64,000 nt of DNA from Micromonospora sp. WMMD980 (GCF_029626035.1 NZ_JARUBE010000003.1:6696001-6760000); one strand, 5' to 3'; numbered from the stretch's first letter, positions 7,932-16,984 are shown. The notes: generated from the letters alone by a model not told the origin. Numbers and translations: made by a program.

Positions 7932-9035
7932 TCAGCGGCCCAACACGCGGTCCAGGAAGTCGCGGTAGCCGCGCACGGCGACCCGGAGCTGCTCGGTGTC
8001 GGACGAGCCGGACTCCTGCCAGGCGCCGAGCTTGGTGCGCTGCTCCCGCAGCGCGGTGGACAGCGCCTCGATCGCCTCCTCGACCAGCGACTCCGCCTCG
8101 CCGACCGCGGCCTTCGGGTCGTCCACGAAGCGCAGCTGGACGTCGCGCCAACGGTCCCGGAAGCCCTGCGCCGCGTCCGCGGCGAACAGCGTCGCCGCGT
8201 CGCCCGGCACCGCGCCGGGCGTGGGCCGCTCCGCGCCGGCCAGCGTCGCGCCGGCCGCGCCGCCGGCCACCGTGCCGGCCGCCGCGGTGGCGGTCTCCGG
8301 GTCGACGGTGTCGTGGTGCCGCCCGGTAGCGTCGGCGTCCCCGGGGACGGCCTCGGCGTCGGGGTCGACCAGGCCCGGCTCGGGGCTGCCGTAGCCGACC
8401 GCGCCGGCGGCCACCGCGTCGTCCCGGTCGCGGTCCGGCACGCCGTCGCGGTCCGTGTCCGCAGCCGGGGTGCCGTCCCGGTCCTCGTCGTCGGCGAGGG
8501 TGTCGTCGCGGTCCGCGTCGGGGTGCTCGGCCGTCCAGCGGTCCCGGTCGTGCAGCCGGTCACCGGCCGTCGGGTCGGCCCGCTCGTCGTCCAGCGGTTC
8601 GGTCCGGCCCGGCGCGCCGTCGCCCGGGACGGCGGTGTCCTCGCCGCGCGCGTCCCGCTCGTCCTGCGGACGGCCGCCGGCCAGCGCCGAGGCGGCCACC
8701 GCGTCGCCCACCGTGGCCGCGCCGAACGCCGTCGGCAGCGGCGCCGGCTCGTGGAACTCGGTGCGCCCGTCGTCGCGCGACTCGTCGTCCGACCGGTCGG
8801 CCTCGTCCCGCAGCTCACCGGCGTCGTACGCCCGGGTCTCGTCGAGCCCGGCGGCCCGCTCGTCGCCCACGGCCGGGTCGTCGAACGTGTCCCGGTCGTC
8901 CGACGCGTCGCCGGACACATCGGTGCGGTCGGCGCGGTTGGCGTCGAGGTTGTCGTCCGGCGGCGGGACCGGTACCGGCGTGGACCGGACGGCCTCCGGG
9001 TGGTCCTGCGTGACCTGCTGCTCTTCCTGGCGCAT
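7932..9035 (-). CDS. Acidic repeat-rich protein with the same C-terminal domain as the gene at 9048
   Basis: 367 residues. About 270 residues are highly acidic (Asp, Arg, Ala, Thr) and probably disordered, including a run of DxDxDG units around residues 165-205 (DTDRDGVPDRDRDD) like the calcium-binding thrombospondin type 3 repeat. An Ala/Gly-rich stretch follows. The last 100 residues are a predicted helical domain (FRDRWRDVQLRFVDDP ... LRVAVRGYRDFLDRVLG). The same domain forms the C-terminus of the neighbouring protein (WEELQVRFVDSP ... LRQALVHYRALFADLLG). There is no signal peptide, so the calcium-site resemblance may be compositional. It starts 12 bases after the upstream gene, in the same operon. 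Function unknown. Confidence 0.65.
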   Translation of the reverse strand: MRQEEQQVTQDHPEAVRSTPVPVPPPDDNLDANRADRTDVSGDASDDRDTFDDPAVGDERAAGLDETRAYDAGELRDEADRSDDESRDDGRTEFHEPAPLPTAFGAATVGDAVAASALAGGRPQDERDARGEDTAVPGDGAPGRTEPLDDERADPTAGDRLHDRDRWTAEHPDADRDDTLADDEDRDGTPAADTDRDGVPDRDRDDAVAAGAVGYGSPEPGLVDPDAEAVPGDADATGRHHDTVDPETATAAAGTVAGGAAGATLAGAERPTPGAVPGDAATLFAADAAQGFRDRWRDVQLRFVDDPKAAVGEAESLVEEAIEALSTALREQRTKLGAWQESGSSDTEQLRVAVRGYRDFLDRVLGR

Positions 9036-9047
9036 GGTGGCGGCTCC

Positions 9048-9641
9048 TCAGCGACTCGTGGCGTCGTGCTCGGAATCGGGGTGGTGCTGCTCCGGCGCCC
9101 GCTGGCCGACCGGGTCCTCGCCGAGCAGGTCGGCGAAGAGGGCCCGGTAGTGCACCAGCGCCTGCCGGAGGTCCTCGGTGCCGGCCTCACCGCGTTCGTT
9201 GCGCTGCCGGATCTCGTGGGCGTCGCGGTAGTGGGTCAGCGTGCGGGCGTGCTCGACGGAGAGGTGGGCGATCTGCTCGGAGAACTCCCCGGTGGGGTAT
9301 CCGCGTTCGGCGATCAACCGGCTGACCAGCTCGTCGGCGTCGCCCACGGTCTCCGCCGGCGAATCGACGAAGCGCACCTGGAGCTCCTCCCAGGCGGCGG
9401 CGTAGCGGGCCCGGGACTCCGGGCTGAGCGGCGTCAGCTCCAGCTCGGCGTGCCGGCGCTCGCGCTCGCGCAGCTCACGCTCGGCGGCGCCCCGGCTGTC
9501 CTGTTCCTGGACGGCCCGGTCGTACTCCGGGCCGAAACGCTGCCGCAGCGCCCGCCGGCGGTTCGCGACCACGGCGAACGCGACCAGAGCGGCGACCACG
9601 AGGACGACGATGACTATGACGACTACCTGGGTGGGCGACAT
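9048..9641 (-). CDS. Membrane-anchored protein with conserved C-terminal helical domain
   Basis: 197 residues from ATG 9641 (MSPTQVVV), chosen for AGGAGG just upstream. One N-terminal membrane helix (about residues 5-26, VVVIVIVVLVVAALVAFAVV) is followed by a charged coiled-coil-like stretch (RELRERERRHAELE) and a helical domain (about 85-180, RYAAAWEELQVRFVDSP). That domain is shared with the product of the next gene in the operon, 12 bases downstream. The tail is His/Asp-rich. One paralogue is membrane-bound and the other apparently soluble, so they may form a heteromeric complex; that is inference. Confidence 0.7.
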   Translation of the reverse strand: MSPTQVVVIVIVVLVVAALVAFAVVANRRRALRQRFGPEYDRAVQEQDSRGAAERELRERERRHAELELTPLSPESRARYAAAWEELQVRFVDSPAETVGDADELVSRLIAERGYPTGEFSEQIAHLSVEHARTLTHYRDAHEIRQRNERGEAGTEDLRQALVHYRALFADLLGEDPVGQRAPEQHHPDSEHDATSR

Positions 9642-9786
9642 GGCTCCTCCTTCGGCAGCTGGTATTCCCTGGTCGGGGTGATCGCCAATCCCGTTCCGGG
9701 GCACTTTCCCGTGCGGAACACGAAAGCTGAGTCATTCCAGAAAGGGGCCGGCCGGCGGTGTGTCGGGCTCCAACGGCGGCCGGCGG

Positions 9787-9821
9787 GGCCGTCTCGGACC
9801 GTAGTGAGGGTCGAGACGGCC
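9787..9821. promoter_or_regulatory. Inverted repeat in the divergent promoter region before the conservon
   Basis: A 10-bp perfect inverted repeat (ggccgtctcg and cgagacggcc) with a 15-base centre lies in the 304-base gap between the divergent genes at 9641 and 9946. It could be a regulator site or an RNA hairpin. Nothing else in the gap is recognisable. Confidence 0.35.
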
Positions 9822-9945
9822 GGTAGTGCATCCGCCGGGGATTACGTATCCTGCCCAAGGCGTCCGGGTCGGGCCCGGCGTCGTGGCCGGTCACCCGACG
9901 GCCGCTGCCGGCGCCACCCAGCGAACCTTCCCGGGCGAGGTCTGA

Positions 9946-12315
9946 TTGAACACCCGCGACTGGCCGATCCGCGCCAAGCTGACCGCGCTGGTCATCGGCC
10001 CGGTGACCGGGCTGTTGGCACTGTGGATCTTCGCCACCACGCTGACCTTCGGGCCGGCGCTGGATCTGCTCGCCGCCCGCACCCTCCTCTACGACCTGGG
10101 CCGGCCGGGCGAGACGGTGGTCGCCGAGCTGCAACGGGAACGGCGGCTCTCGGTGGTCCAGCTCGCCGGTGACGGGATCCTGCCGGAGCTGTCCGAGCAA
10201 CGCGAGCGCACCGACCAGGCGGTCGCCGAGTTGCGCGGGCGGATCGACGGCGACGCGCTGCGCGACGCGGCCGACGACCAGCTCGACGCGCGGCTCGACC
10301 AGTTGGGCGCCGCGCTCGAGGCGCTGCCCGCGGGGCGGGTCTTCATCGACGACCGGAAGGTGGACCGGGCCGGCGCGGTCGGGCTCTACAGCGGCATGAT
10401 CGGCTCCGCGTTCCAGGCGTTCTCCGCCATGGCCACGCTGCCCGACGTCCACCTCAACCGGGAGGCCGCAGCGCTCACCGCGTTGGGCCGCTCCCGCGAG
10501 CTGCTCGGTCAGGCCGACGCGCTGCTGGCCGGCGCGGTCACCGCCGGCCGGTACGCCGAGGGCGAGCACGAGCAGTTGGTGCGGACCGTGGAGAACCAGC
10601 GGTTCCTGGCCGAGAGCGCGGTCGCCGACCTGCCGCCCGACGAGCGGTCCGGCTACCAGCGACTCACCGAGGCGCCCGGCTTCCTGCGGCTACGCGCCCT
10701 GCAGGACGCGTTGATCCGCGCCGACGAGCTGCCCGCCGGGTTCGACGTCCGGGCCTGGGAGAGCAGCCACGCCGAGGTCTGGCAGGGCCTGCGGGACTTC
10801 GAGCTGCGTGGCGCGGACGGTCTCGCCGAACGGTCGGTGCCGATGGCGGTGCGCATCCTGGTCCAGCTCGCCGCCGCCGGTGTGCTGGGTCTGGTGGCGA
10901 TCGTGGTCTGCGTGCTCGTGGCGTTGCGGGTGGGCCGGTCGCTGGCGCACCGGCTGACCGGGGTGCGGTCGGCCGCCACCGAGATGGCCGAGGAACGGCT
11001 GCCTGACGTGGTCGCCCGCCTGCGCCGGGGCGAGGAGGTCGACGTCGCCCGCGAGGCTCCCGAGATGGACCACGGCGGCGACGAGATCGGCCAGGTGGCG
11101 AGCGCCTTCAACGAGGTACGCCGCACCGCGGTGCAGGCCGCCGTCGACGAGGTCACCCTGCGCCGCGGCTTCAACGAGGTGATCCTCAACCTCGCCCGGC
11201 GCAGCCAGGGCCTGGTCCACCGCCAGCTGGCGCTGCTGGACCGGCTGGAACGGCGCACCGAGGACCCGGACGAGCTGGCCGGGCTGTTCCAGGTCGACCA
11301 CCTGGCCACCCGGCTCCGCCGGCACGCCGAGGACCTGGTCATCCTGGCCGGCGCCGCGCCCGGGCGGGGCTGGCGCCGGCCGGTCGCCGCGGTGGACGTG
11401 ATGCGCGGAGCCATCTCCGAGGTCGAGGCCTACCACCGGGTCGACGTCGGCGAGGTGCAGCCGGCGGGGGTGCTCGGCCGGGCCGTCGGCGACGTGATCC
11501 ACCTGCTCGCCGAGCTGATCGAGAACGCCACCGCCTTCTCCCCGCCGGGCACCCGGGTGGAGGTGACCGGCCGGACCGTGCCGGGCGGCTACACCATCGA
11601 GATCACCGACCGGGGGCTGGGCATGTCCCCGCCGACGATGGCAGCGGCCAACCGCAAGCTGGCCGCCCCGCCCGACTTCGATCCGGCCGACAGCGCCCGG
11701 CTGGGCCTGTTCGTGGTGGCCCGGCTGGCCGCCCGGCACGGCGTACGGGTGGAGCTCCGGCCGGGGCGACAGACCGGGACGACCGCCTCCGTGTTCGTGC
11801 CGTCCGACCTGATCACCGACGAGCCGCCGGTCGGCCCGGACGCCTCCGCCGGGCCGGAGCGGCGGCGGATGGCCAAGGTGAGCCGGCTGACCACGGTGCC
11901 CCGCGGCCGGGCGGGCCGGCCGGGCCGGGAACGCCCGGAGTCCACGGTGATCCCGCTGCCGACCACCCGGGCCTCGGCGGTGGAACCGCCCGCCGACTCC
12001 GACGGCCTGCCCCGCCGGGTGCGGCGGCGTGGTCCGGCGGCCCGCCCGCGCACGGTCGTCGCGGACACCCCCGCCCACCGCCCGCCGGAGGAGGCGCGTC
12101 GGGCGATGTCCGCGTTGCAGGCCGGCACCGCGCGCGGGCGCCGGGACGGCACCCGCAGGGGCGGCCCGGCGACCGGCCGGATCCGGGACGCCGGCCCGGA
12201 CACGCCCACCGACGTGCCGGCCGACACGGGTACGCCGACCACCGCGCCGGATCCGGCCACGGAGCCCGCCCCGCCGGCGTCGGACCCGCGAACCGCGACT
12301 GAGAGGGACGCCTAG
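9946..12315 (+). CDS. cvnA: Conservon CvnA: membrane nitrate-sensing/HAMP histidine kinase-like protein
   Basis: 789 residues from TTG 9946, with GAGG 5 bases upstream. Layout: membrane helix at about 12-34, an extracellular helical sensing domain of the nitrate/nitrite type (about 45-300), second helix (about 303-328), HAMP (about 328-395), and a phospho-acceptor-like helix with His425 (QGLVHRQLALLDRL). The ATPase domain follows (about 500-625; N box LLAELIENAT, G box ITDRGLGM). The last 160 residues are a disordered Arg/Pro/Thr tail. In other actinomycetes CvnA heads a membrane complex that signals through the small GTPase CvnD. Its stop shares one base with the next start. The four genes overlap in sequence and form one operon. 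Confidence 0.9.
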   Translation: MNTRDWPIRAKLTALVIGPVTGLLALWIFATTLTFGPALDLLAARTLLYDLGRPGETVVAELQRERRLSVVQLAGDGILPELSEQRERTDQAVAELRGRIDGDALRDAADDQLDARLDQLGAALEALPAGRVFIDDRKVDRAGAVGLYSGMIGSAFQAFSAMATLPDVHLNREAAALTALGRSRELLGQADALLAGAVTAGRYAEGEHEQLVRTVENQRFLAESAVADLPPDERSGYQRLTEAPGFLRLRALQDALIRADELPAGFDVRAWESSHAEVWQGLRDFELRGADGLAERSVPMAVRILVQLAAAGVLGLVAIVVCVLVALRVGRSLAHRLTGVRSAATEMAEERLPDVVARLRRGEEVDVAREAPEMDHGGDEIGQVASAFNEVRRTAVQAAVDEVTLRRGFNEVILNLARRSQGLVHRQLALLDRLERRTEDPDELAGLFQVDHLATRLRRHAEDLVILAGAAPGRGWRRPVAAVDVMRGAISEVEAYHRVDVGEVQPAGVLGRAVGDVIHLLAELIENATAFSPPGTRVEVTGRTVPGGYTIEITDRGLGMSPPTMAAANRKLAAPPDFDPADSARLGLFVVARLAARHGVRVELRPGRQTGTTASVFVPSDLITDEPPVGPDASAGPERRRMAKVSRLTTVPRGRAGRPGRERPESTVIPLPTTRASAVEPPADSDGLPRRVRRRGPAARPRTVVADTPAHRPPEEARRAMSALQAGTARGRRDGTRRGGPATGRIRDAGPDTPTDVPADTGTPTTAPDPATEPAPPASDPRTATERDA

Positions 12316-12737
12316 TGGTGTACACGACGCGGCAGAACGCCGATCTCGACTGGCTGCTCGACGACCTGGTGGATCGGGTGCCGGCCGCCCGCCGCGCGGT
12401 GGTCCTCTCGGCGGACGGGCTGCTGCTCGGCGCCTCCGTCGACCAGGACCGCACCGACGCGGAGCACCTCTGCGCGCTGGCGTCCGGCTTCTCCGGCCTG
12501 GCCAAGGGCGCCACCCGGCACCTGGACGGCGGCGCGGTCCGCCAGACGGTGGTGGAGATGGAGTCGGCCTACCTGTTCGTCACGGCCGCCGGGCAGGGCG
12601 CCTGCCTGGCCGTGGCGAGCGACGCCGACGCCGACATCGGCCTGGTGGCGTACGAGATGGCGATGCTGGTCATCCGCGTCGGGGAGAACCTAGCCGCGCC
12701 GGCCCGGACCGTGGGAGCGCCGACCGATGCGGGCTGA
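12315..12737 (+). CDS. cvnB: Conservon CvnB: roadblock/LC7 domain protein
   Basis: 140 residues from GTG 12315 (a second GTG follows directly). The whole protein is a roadblock/LC7 domain: LDWLLDDLVDRVPAARRAVV, then LSADGLLLGAS and ASGFSGLAKGA. Roadblock proteins dimerise and act as regulators or activators for small GTPases, which suits a partner of CvnD. Its end overlaps the next gene by 11 bases. Confidence 0.92.
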   Translation: MVYTTRQNADLDWLLDDLVDRVPAARRAVVLSADGLLLGASVDQDRTDAEHLCALASGFSGLAKGATRHLDGGAVRQTVVEMESAYLFVTAAGQGACLAVASDADADIGLVAYEMAMLVIRVGENLAAPARTVGAPTDAG

Positions 12738-13116
12738 GTCGCCGGGGCCCCAGCACGAGTGGCTGGACGCCGACGCCGGTCCGGTGGTCCGCCCCTACAC
12801 GCTCACCGGTGGGCGGGTGCGCCCGCCGGTCGACGGCTTCGACCTGCTGGCCTTCGTGCTCGCCACGTCGGCGGCCGAGGCGGCCGGCATGCCCGGTCTC
12901 CAGCCGGAGCACCGCCGCCTGGTCGAGCTGGCCCGGCGGCCGAAGGCCGTCGCCGACCTCGCCGCCGACCTGGATCTCGCCGTCGGCGTGGTCCGGGTGC
13001 TGCTCGGCGATCTCCTCGCCCATGGGTTCGTCGCGGTGCGCCGCCCCCCGGCCACCGCGTACCTGCCCGACGACAACATCCTCAAGGCGGTGGTCAGTGG
13101 ACTCCGTGCGCTTTGA
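12727..13116 (+). CDS. cvnC: Conservon CvnC: DUF742 winged-helix protein
   Basis: 129 residues. DUF742 family: the N-terminal VRPYTLTGGRVRP motif is diagnostic, followed by a winged-helix-like region (RRLVELARRPKAVADLAADLDLAVGVVRVLLGDLLAHGFV). The third member of the conservon, its molecular role is less clear; the fold suggests an adaptor. It overlaps both neighbours (11 bases upstream, 20 bases downstream), which points to translational coupling. Confidence 0.92.
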   Translation: MRAESPGPQHEWLDADAGPVVRPYTLTGGRVRPPVDGFDLLAFVLATSAAEAAGMPGLQPEHRRLVELARRPKAVADLAADLDLAVGVVRVLLGDLLAHGFVAVRRPPATAYLPDDNILKAVVSGLRAL

Positions 13117-13699
13117 CCGGGAGCCGGCCGCGTCGCGGGTGCCGCTGGCCCTCAAGATCTTGATCGCGGGTGGCTTCGGCGCCGGCAAGACGACGCTGGT
13201 CAGCGCGTTGAGCGAGGTGCGGCCGTTGCAGACCGAGGAGGTGCTGACCGGGGCCGGTCTCGGCACCGACGACGTCTCCGGGGTGGAACAGAAGTCGACC
13301 ACCACGGTGGCGATGGACTTCGGCCGGATCACCATCAACGACGACCTCCAGGTCTATCTGTTCGGCACCCCGGGCCAGGACCGGTTCTGGTTCCTCTGGG
13401 ACGAGCTGGCGTTCGGCGCGCTCGGCGCGGTGGTGCTCGCGGACACCCGCCGGCTGGCCGACTGCTTCCCCTCGATCGACTACTTCGAGCAGCGGGGCGT
13501 CCCCTTCGTGGTCGGGGTGAACTGCTTCGAGGGTTCCCGGCGGTTCGGCCTGGAGGCGGTGCGCGACGCGCTCGACCTCGACCCGGACGTCCCGCTGGTG
13601 CTCTGCGACGCCCGCGACCGGCAGTCCGGGAAGCTGGTGCTGATCTCGCTCGTCGAGCACGTGGCCCGGCAACGCGGTGAGCCGGTGCCGGTGGGGTGA
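13097..13699 (+). CDS. cvnD: Conservon CvnD: small Ras-like GTPase
   Basis: 200 residues from GTG 13097 (DSVRFDRE); a GTG three codons later is possible. The P-loop is GGFGAGKTT with Lys31; G3 is GTPGQDRF. The usual NKxD specificity motif is replaced by NCFE, as is common in this family. CvnD is the output GTPase of the conservon, cycling between GDP and GTP forms under CvnA/B/C. No effector gene such as a cytochrome P450 follows, in contrast to some Streptomyces conservons; the next gene is a lactonase-like protein 100 bases on. Confidence 0.92.
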   Translation: MDSVRFDREPAASRVPLALKILIAGGFGAGKTTLVSALSEVRPLQTEEVLTGAGLGTDDVSGVEQKSTTTVAMDFGRITINDDLQVYLFGTPGQDRFWFLWDELAFGALGAVVLADTRRLADCFPSIDYFEQRGVPFVVGVNCFEGSRRFGLEAVRDALDLDPDVPLVLCDARDRQSGKLVLISLVEHVARQRGEPVPVG

Positions 13700-13799
13700 G
13701 CCGCCCGACCCGCGATTCCCGCGCCACGTTCCGCACTGACCGGGCGGTCCGCCGGAAAGCCTGGTTGGATCGCAGCATGATCGGCGGAAGGTGGGAGCG

Positions 13800-14834
13800 G
13801 TGACCGGGCAGCACGAGGTCGTCCACATCGGCGGCTACACGGCGGAGTCGGACGGGCGGGCGGACGGTATCGTCGCGGCCCGGCGGGACCCGGCGACCGG
13901 GGCGTTGACCGTGCTCGGGACCGTGGCGGTGACCCCCTCGCCGTCGTTCCTCGCCCGGCATCCGGCTCTGCCGGTGCTGTACGCCGTCAACGAGCTTCCC
14001 GACGGCCTGCTCAGCGCGTTCCGGGTGGGGCTCGACGGCGACCTCACGCCGCTGGCCGTCCGCCCGACCGGCGGGGCCGAGCCGTGCCACCTGGCGGTCG
14101 CGCCGGACGGGCGGCACCTGTTCGTGGCGAACTACGGCGGTGGCAGCCTGGCGGTGTTCGCGCTGGACGCCGACGGCGTGCCGGGGGAGCGCACCGACCT
14201 GGTGCGGCACGAGGGGCACGGCGCCGATCCCGAGCGCCAGGAGCGGGCGCACTGCCACATGGTCTCGCCCGATCCGGGCGGCGGGCCGCTGCTCGCCGTC
14301 GACCTGGGCACCGACTCGGTCTACCGCTACGACCTGGAGGCCGCCTCCGGGCGGCTGGTGCCCCGGGCACCCCGGCTGCGGACACCGGCCGGCACCGGGC
14401 CCCGGCACCTGGCCCGGCACCCGGACGGGCGGCGCTGCTGGCTGGTCGGTGAGCTGGACGCCTCGGTCACCGCCTACGACCTGACGCCGGACGGGCTGCA
14501 CCAGCGGGTCCGGGTGGACGCCAGCGGCCGGACCGGGCACGTGCAGCCCTCCGAGGTGGCGGTCGGGCCGGACGGACGCTTCCTCTACGTGGGCAACCGC
14601 GGCGTGGGCACGGTGGCCGTCTTCGCGCTGGCGGGCGCGGCGCCGGAACTCGTGGCCGAGGTGGACGCCGGCGGCGGGTGGCCGCGGCACTTCGCGCTGG
14701 CCGGCACGCACCTCTACGTCGCCGACGAACGGGCCGACCTGGTCAGGATCTTCCAGGTGGATCCGGGCAGCGGGGTCCCCGAGCCGGTCGGGGAGCCGGT
14801 TCCGATGGCCAGCCCGACCTGCGTTTTGCTGTGA
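13800..14834 (+). CDS. Lactonase family beta-propeller (6-phosphogluconolactonase-like)
   Basis: 344 residues from GTG 13800 (VTGQHEVVHIGGYT); a GTG three codons earlier is an alternative. It shows the repeated blade pattern of the seven-bladed lactonase family: GGYT, PSFLARHPALPVLYAVNE, PCHLAVAPDGRHLFVANYGGGSLAVFAL, HCHMVSPD, GPRHLARHPDG and VGPDGRFLYVGNRG. Members hydrolyse 6-phosphogluconolactone or act as cis,cis-muconate cyclase-like enzymes, so the exact substrate is uncertain. It stands alone after the conservon. Confidence 0.85.
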   Translation: MTGQHEVVHIGGYTAESDGRADGIVAARRDPATGALTVLGTVAVTPSPSFLARHPALPVLYAVNELPDGLLSAFRVGLDGDLTPLAVRPTGGAEPCHLAVAPDGRHLFVANYGGGSLAVFALDADGVPGERTDLVRHEGHGADPERQERAHCHMVSPDPGGGPLLAVDLGTDSVYRYDLEAASGRLVPRAPRLRTPAGTGPRHLARHPDGRRCWLVGELDASVTAYDLTPDGLHQRVRVDASGRTGHVQPSEVAVGPDGRFLYVGNRGVGTVAVFALAGAAPELVAEVDAGGGWPRHFALAGTHLYVADERADLVRIFQVDPGSGVPEPVGEPVPMASPTCVLL

Positions 14835-14984
14835 CCGGGCGGTGACCGCCTGCGTTGTCCGGAGTGGATGACGATCATCTGCGTCACTGATGCGTGACTC
14901 AGCGTATCGATTATGTGATCAACTGTTTCTCCTGCGTAACTTTCGTCCGAACGGTTGTGGCAGTAACCCCACGAGATACGCAAG

Positions 14985-16769
14985 ATGGTCACCGTGTCAG
15001 GCCGCCATCGCATGCGTTCCAACCTCCGTGGGGCAGGTGCCGCCGCCGCGGCGACCGCCCTCGTCGCCGTCGTAGCCGGCTCCTGGTTCGGTTACCAGCA
15101 GCTGGCCGGCCCGAACTGTTCGGGCCGGATCGAGCTGTCGGTGTCGGCCGCCCCGGAGGTCGCCCCCGCGGTCCGCGGCGCCGCCGACGAGTGGGTCGCC
15201 AACGGCGCGGCCGTCGGCGGCACCTGCATCGCGGTGAACGTGGTCTCCGCCGAGTCGGTCGACGTCGCGGCTGCCGTGGCGAGCAAGCACGGCGCCACGC
15301 TTGCCGGGGTCGGGCAGGCCAGCGGCACCGCGGTCACCCCCGATGTCTGGGTGCCCGACTCGTCGACCTGGCTGGTGCGGCTCAAGGCCGGTGGTGCCAG
15401 CGCCTTCGCGCCGGCCAACGGCGCGTCGATCGCGCGCAGCCCGGTGGTGGTCGCGCTGCCCGAGCCGGTGGCCGCGCGGATCGGCTGGCCGCACAAGGAA
15501 CTCCGCTGGTCCGACATGCTCAAGCAGGTGACCGCCAGCAAGCCGCTGCGGGCCGGCATCGTCGAGCCGACCCAGGACGCGGCCGGCCTGTCCGGCCTGC
15601 TCTCGCTGACCGCGGCCGCCAGCTCCACCGGCGAGGCCGGCTCCCCCAAGGCTCAGGAGGCGATGGTCGGGGCGCTGCGCGCGCTCGCCACCAACCGCTC
15701 CTCACTGCGGCAGGACCTGCTCGCGCGGTTCCCGCGTTCGACCGACCCGACGGCCATCGCCAACGGGTTGGGTGCGGCGGCGCTGTCCGAGGAGGACGTG
15801 ATCGCCTACAACGACACGAAGCCCCCGATCAAGCTGGCCGCGCTCTATCTGGATCCGGCGCCGATCCCGCTCGACTTCCCGTTCGCGGTGCTGCCCGGCA
15901 TCGAGCCGAGCAAGGCCTCGGCCGCGCGGGTGCTCTTCGAGGCGCTGCGCTCGCCCGGCTTCAAGGACCGGCTCGCCGCGCAGGCACTGCGGGCCCCCGA
16001 CGGCAACTGGGGTAACGGCTTCCAGGCGCCGACCGGCGCGCCGAGCCCGGCCAACGGCGGCGAGAAGCAGGTGCCGCCGTCCGGTCAGGGCGGCGCGGCC
16101 GACCTCGACCCGGTCGCCATCTCGACCGCGACCACCACCTGGTCGGTGGCCACCCAGTCCGGCCGGATGCTCTGCGTCATCGACGTGTCCGGTTCGATGA
16201 AGAAGCCGGTGGCCACCGCGAACGGGGCGAGTCGGGAGCAGGTCACCGTGGCGGCCGCGAGCCAGGGGCTGGGGCTCTTCGACGACTCCTGGTCGATCGG
16301 CCTGTGGACCTTCTCCACCAACCTCCAGGGCTCGCAGGACTGGAAGGAGCTGGTCGGGATCCGGCCGCTGTCGAGCAACCGCGGTGAGTTGCAGCGGAGT
16401 CTCGCCTCGATCCGGCCGTCGAGCGGCAACACCGGCCTCTACGACACGGTGCTCGCGGCGTACAAGAAGGTCCAGCAGGACTGGGAGCCGGGCAAGGTCA
16501 ACTCGATCGTGCTCTTCACCGACGGCAAGAACGAGGACGACGCCAACGGCATCTCGCAGAAGGAGCTGCTGGCGCAGATCAAGAAGCTCCGGGACGACGA
16601 GCAGCCGGTCCAGGTGATCATCATCGGCATCGGCACCGAGGTGAACCGGGCCGAGCTCAAGTCCATCACGGACGCCGCCGGCGGTGGCGCGTTCGTGACC
16701 ACCGACCCCAGCAAGATCGGCGAAATCTTCCTCCAGGCGATCGCGCTGCGGCCGCCCGCACCGCGCTGA
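14985..16769 (+). CDS. Secreted/anchored solute-binding plus VWA domain protein
   Basis: 594 residues. An N-terminal membrane or signal segment (about 18-40) is followed by a periplasmic-binding-like domain (about 48-345; TPDVWVPDSSTWLVRL, NGLGAAALSEEDVIAYN). A Gly/Pro linker leads to a von Willebrand A domain (about 385-590). The MIDAS metal site is complete: DVSGSMK, then a Thr (NTGLYDTV) and the Asp of LFTDGKNEDD. The protein would bind a ligand and use Mg-dependent adhesion outside the cell. This fusion is known in actinobacteria but without a settled role. The 150-base gap before it is relatively AT-rich and promoter-like (gtatcgattatgtgat). Confidence 0.82.
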   Translation: MVTVSGRHRMRSNLRGAGAAAAATALVAVVAGSWFGYQQLAGPNCSGRIELSVSAAPEVAPAVRGAADEWVANGAAVGGTCIAVNVVSAESVDVAAAVASKHGATLAGVGQASGTAVTPDVWVPDSSTWLVRLKAGGASAFAPANGASIARSPVVVALPEPVAARIGWPHKELRWSDMLKQVTASKPLRAGIVEPTQDAAGLSGLLSLTAAASSTGEAGSPKAQEAMVGALRALATNRSSLRQDLLARFPRSTDPTAIANGLGAAALSEEDVIAYNDTKPPIKLAALYLDPAPIPLDFPFAVLPGIEPSKASAARVLFEALRSPGFKDRLAAQALRAPDGNWGNGFQAPTGAPSPANGGEKQVPPSGQGGAADLDPVAISTATTTWSVATQSGRMLCVIDVSGSMKKPVATANGASREQVTVAAASQGLGLFDDSWSIGLWTFSTNLQGSQDWKELVGIRPLSSNRGELQRSLASIRPSSGNTGLYDTVLAAYKKVQQDWEPGKVNSIVLFTDGKNEDDANGISQKELLAQIKKLRDDEQPVQVIIIGIGTEVNRAELKSITDAAGGGAFVTTDPSKIGEIFLQAIALRPPAPR

Positions 16770-16789
16770 CCTGCGACTCAGTGACGTTC

Positions 16790-16822
16790 TTCCGCCGTAC
16801 CGGGAAATCCGGTACGGCGGAA
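16790..16822 (+). terminator. Hairpin terminator after the VWA gene
   Basis: A perfect 14-bp inverted repeat (ttccgccgtaccgg at 16790-16803, complement at 16809-16822) with a 5-base loop begins 21 bases after the stop. The rest of the gap to 16984 is AT-rich for this genome, including cataat at 16885-16890 as a possible -10. Confidence 0.8.
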
Positions 16823-16984
16823 GGCTTCCCGGGTCAAGGTACGAGAAGTGAACTGACGGTAATGTGTCCGAATCAATCGGTAACCATAATTGTCCTGGCA
16901 TGATGTCCGAGTGCCTCGACCGCGGGTCCCGGGGCGGGACCGGGTGGGAGCGGGGCGGTCGGTGAGTTGAGTGGGGGAGGGCCG

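Noticed and set aside
13778..13804. Eight-codon frame ATG ... TGA just before the lactonase gene.
   Set aside because: Too short, no feature codons and no ribosome site; probably chance.
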